NCBI RefSeq assembly: GCF_021462265.1
Contig: NZ_JAJONF010000004.1
Span: forward strand, 359,217 to 423,216
Origin: Streptomyces shenzhenensis
Lineage (GTDB): Bacteria; Actinomycetota; Actinomycetes; Streptomycetales; Streptomycetaceae
Reading direction: 5' to 3'
Length of the DNA stretch: 64,000 nt
A program made the translations under genes and the position numbers. Position 1 is the first letter of the stretch. Each line of letters starts with the position of its first letter. Positions 62,960 to 64,000 of the stretch are shown one piece after another. A model generated the notes under the pieces. It saw only the letters and a program-made list of their open reading frames with translations. It made no database searches and was not told the origin of the DNA.

Positions 62960-63799
62960 TCACTCCTCCTCGGCGGTGACCGGTGCCTCCCCGAACCGGC
63001 CCAGGGCCAGGGCTCCCGCCACGGCCACCGCGAAACCGAGCACCGCGAGCCAGGTCAGCCCCTCCCGGGTCCGGTCGCCGAGCCATACGACCCCCACCGC
63101 CGCCGGGCCGAGCGTCTCGCCGATGACCATGCCGGCCGTCGCCGTGGTCACGGAGCCGCGTTGCAGGGCCGACGTCAGCAGCATGAAGGCGGCGCCGCCA
63201 CCGATCAGCAGCGCATAGACCGCGGGGTTGGTGAGCAGTTCGGCCGGCCGCAGGGTGTCGATCAGCCGTACCGACACCTCCACCACCCCGAACCCGAACC
63301 CCGCCCCGAGACCGAGCACCAGGCCCCGCCCCCGCCCGGTCAGCCGCCCGCCGGCCAGACCGAGCAGCAGGACCCCCACGGCCGTCCCCAGCATCACCCA
63401 CCTCAACGTCGCCGACCCGGCCCGGTCTCCCTCGGGACCCGACGCCAGCCCCAGCATCGCGAGCCCCGCGCACACCACCCCCACCGCGGCCCACTCCACC
63501 CCGCTCAGCCGCACCCGCAGCAGCCGCGCCGCGACCACCGCGGTCACCGCGAGCGCGGAGGCCAGGGCCGCGCTCACCGCGTAGATGGGAAGCGACCGCA
63601 GCGCGAGGATCTGGAACACGAACCCGAGCCCGTCCAGCCCGAGCCCGACGACATAACGCCACTGCCGCACGGCCCGCAGCAGCAGCGCGGCCTCCCCGCC
63701 CGCGCCGTCACCGGCGGCCCGCGCGGCCATCGCCTGCAGGACCGTCGCCGTACCGAAGCAGATCGCGGCCGCGAGGGCGCACACCATTCCGAAGAGCAC
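62960..63799 (-). CDS. DMT/EamA-like integral membrane protein
   Basis: A 279-residue membrane protein with nine or ten helices, resembling the drug/metabolite transporter (EamA) superfamily: CALAAAICFGTATVLQAMAA at the N-terminus, IYAVSAALASALAVTAVVAA, GVGAV-like LGTAVGVLLLGLAGG, and TTATAGMVIGETLGPAAVGV near the end. The two-repeat plan of EamA is visible (conserved Gly/Ala helices and a charged loop in the middle). The substrate is unknown. The start is GTG at 63799, with ATG at 63787 as alternative; neither has a strong ribosome site. Confidence 0.82.
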   Translation of the reverse strand: MLFGMVCALAAAICFGTATVLQAMAARAAGDGAGGEAALLLRAVRQWRYVVGLGLDGLGFVFQILALRSLPIYAVSAALASALAVTAVVAARLLRVRLSGVEWAAVGVVCAGLAMLGLASGPEGDRAGSATLRWVMLGTAVGVLLLGLAGGRLTGRGRGLVLGLGAGFGFGVVEVSVRLIDTLRPAELLTNPAVYALLIGGGAAFMLLTSALQRGSVTTATAGMVIGETLGPAAVGVVWLGDRTREGLTWLAVLGFAVAVAGALALGRFGEAPVTAEEE

Positions 63800-63855
63800 G
63801 AAGGGACTGTAGGCGAGAGGAGCGTGCGGTGCTGTGACCGGGAGAAAAGTAAGAA

Positions 63856-63881
63856 GCGGGCCCGGGGTGACCCGGACCCGC
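63856..63881 (-). terminator. Terminator of the gene leaving the window
   Basis: GCGGGCCCGGG (from 63856) pairs with CCCGGACCCGC (to 63881) with one mismatch and a short loop. It lies 40 bp downstream of the minus-strand stop at 63922. Confidence 0.65.
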
Positions 63882-63921
63882 TCCTCCCCTTGCGCCCCCG
63901 TGCGCGTGGGCTCCTCGGGTG

Positions 63922-64000
63922 TCAGCTGGCGCCGGCCAGCCAGGCGGTGGCGTTGAGGGCGAGGGCGGCGTTGGTGGCGCCGCTGTCGTTCCAGCCGTCG
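63922..64000 (-). CDS. C-terminus of an unidentified protein (partial)
   Basis: Reading in from the right edge on the minus strand, a frame gives DGWNDSGATNAALALNATAW followed by LAGAS and TGA (63922-63924). Only the last 25 or so residues are inside. The clean codon bias and the terminator that follows show it is a real gene end. The family cannot be recognised from this fragment. Confidence 0.65.
   Translation of the reverse strand, partial: DGWNDSGATNAALALNATAWLAGAS

Noticed and set aside
60651..63218. An 855-codon plus-strand frame over the AhpD-like and MocR genes
   Set aside because: Arg/Pro/Gly low-complexity shadow; the MocR aminotransferase and AhpD motifs are in other frames.

Overview
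The window is high-GC actinobacterial chromosome, almost certainly Streptomyces. Third codon positions are nearly all G or C, GTG and TTG starts are common, and many genes couple through ATGA/GTGA overlaps. From about 2.7 kb on, the gene order (gabD-type dehydrogenase, GMC oxidase, guaA, pcrA, icmB, sucCD, purNH, folD, mdh) matches, from memory, the core chromosome of S. coelicolor around SCO4780-SCO4830. No rRNA, tRNA, CRISPR array, insertion sequence or integrase was seen. The only clear accessory material is the first 2.6 kb, plus a relic near 59.6 kb.

Layout. 0-2.6 kb: the C-terminal end of a Hint-domain polymorphic toxin, a small putative immunity gene, an unknown gene on the other strand and a decayed gene. 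2.7-9.8 kb: Ser/Thr kinase, succinate-semialdehyde dehydrogenase, GMC oxidoreductase, LAxTG-type surface protein, membrane protein. 10.3-14.5 kb: chorismate mutase behind a probable leader-peptide attenuator, guaA, class II aldolase, DUF4429 protein. 14.7-20.6 kb: membrane proteins, then a PspC-type envelope-stress locus (PspC/LiaF-like protein, PspC-histidine kinase, LuxR-type regulator). 20.6-30.4 kb: three cell-wall hydrolases (two NlpC/P60, one M23), one of them behind a c-di-AMP riboswitch, flanking the helicase gene pcrA. 30.7-39.3 kb: icmB and a MoxR ATPase/DUF5682/VWA operon divergent from SWIM and DUF5691 genes. 39.5-46.6 kb: exported proteins, sucCD, a membrane-linked sigma-like protein and a DUF6350 protein. 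46.6-52.2 kb: purNH, RDD protein, folD, DUF3017. 52.5-59.4 kb: NarL-type two-component system, two related HTH/membrane proteins, mdh, a 59-residue protein and a DUF2637 protein. 59.5-64 kb: aldehyde-dehydrogenase relic, an AhpD-like/PEP-mutase-like operon divergent from a MocR-type regulator, an EamA-like transporter, and the last 25 codons of a gene leaving the window.

The most interesting signal is at 34.4 kb. The divergent promoter between the SWIM gene and the MoxR operon carries a 13-bp perfect inverted repeat whose arms are the TTGTCAGTG element of actinobacterial RecA-independent (PafBC-type) DNA-damage promoters. Correct N8 spacing to TACCTT is present on the SWIM side. The same promoter type (TTGTCGGTG-N8-TAGACT) stands directly before pcrA. 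This suggests that the poorly described SWIM/DUF5691/MoxR/DUF5682/VWA module is damage-inducible along with the helicase. Other regulatory points are the chorismate mutase leader, the c-di-AMP riboswitch, and palindromes before gabD and mdh.

Functions were assigned by recognising family motifs by eye; no database search was run.
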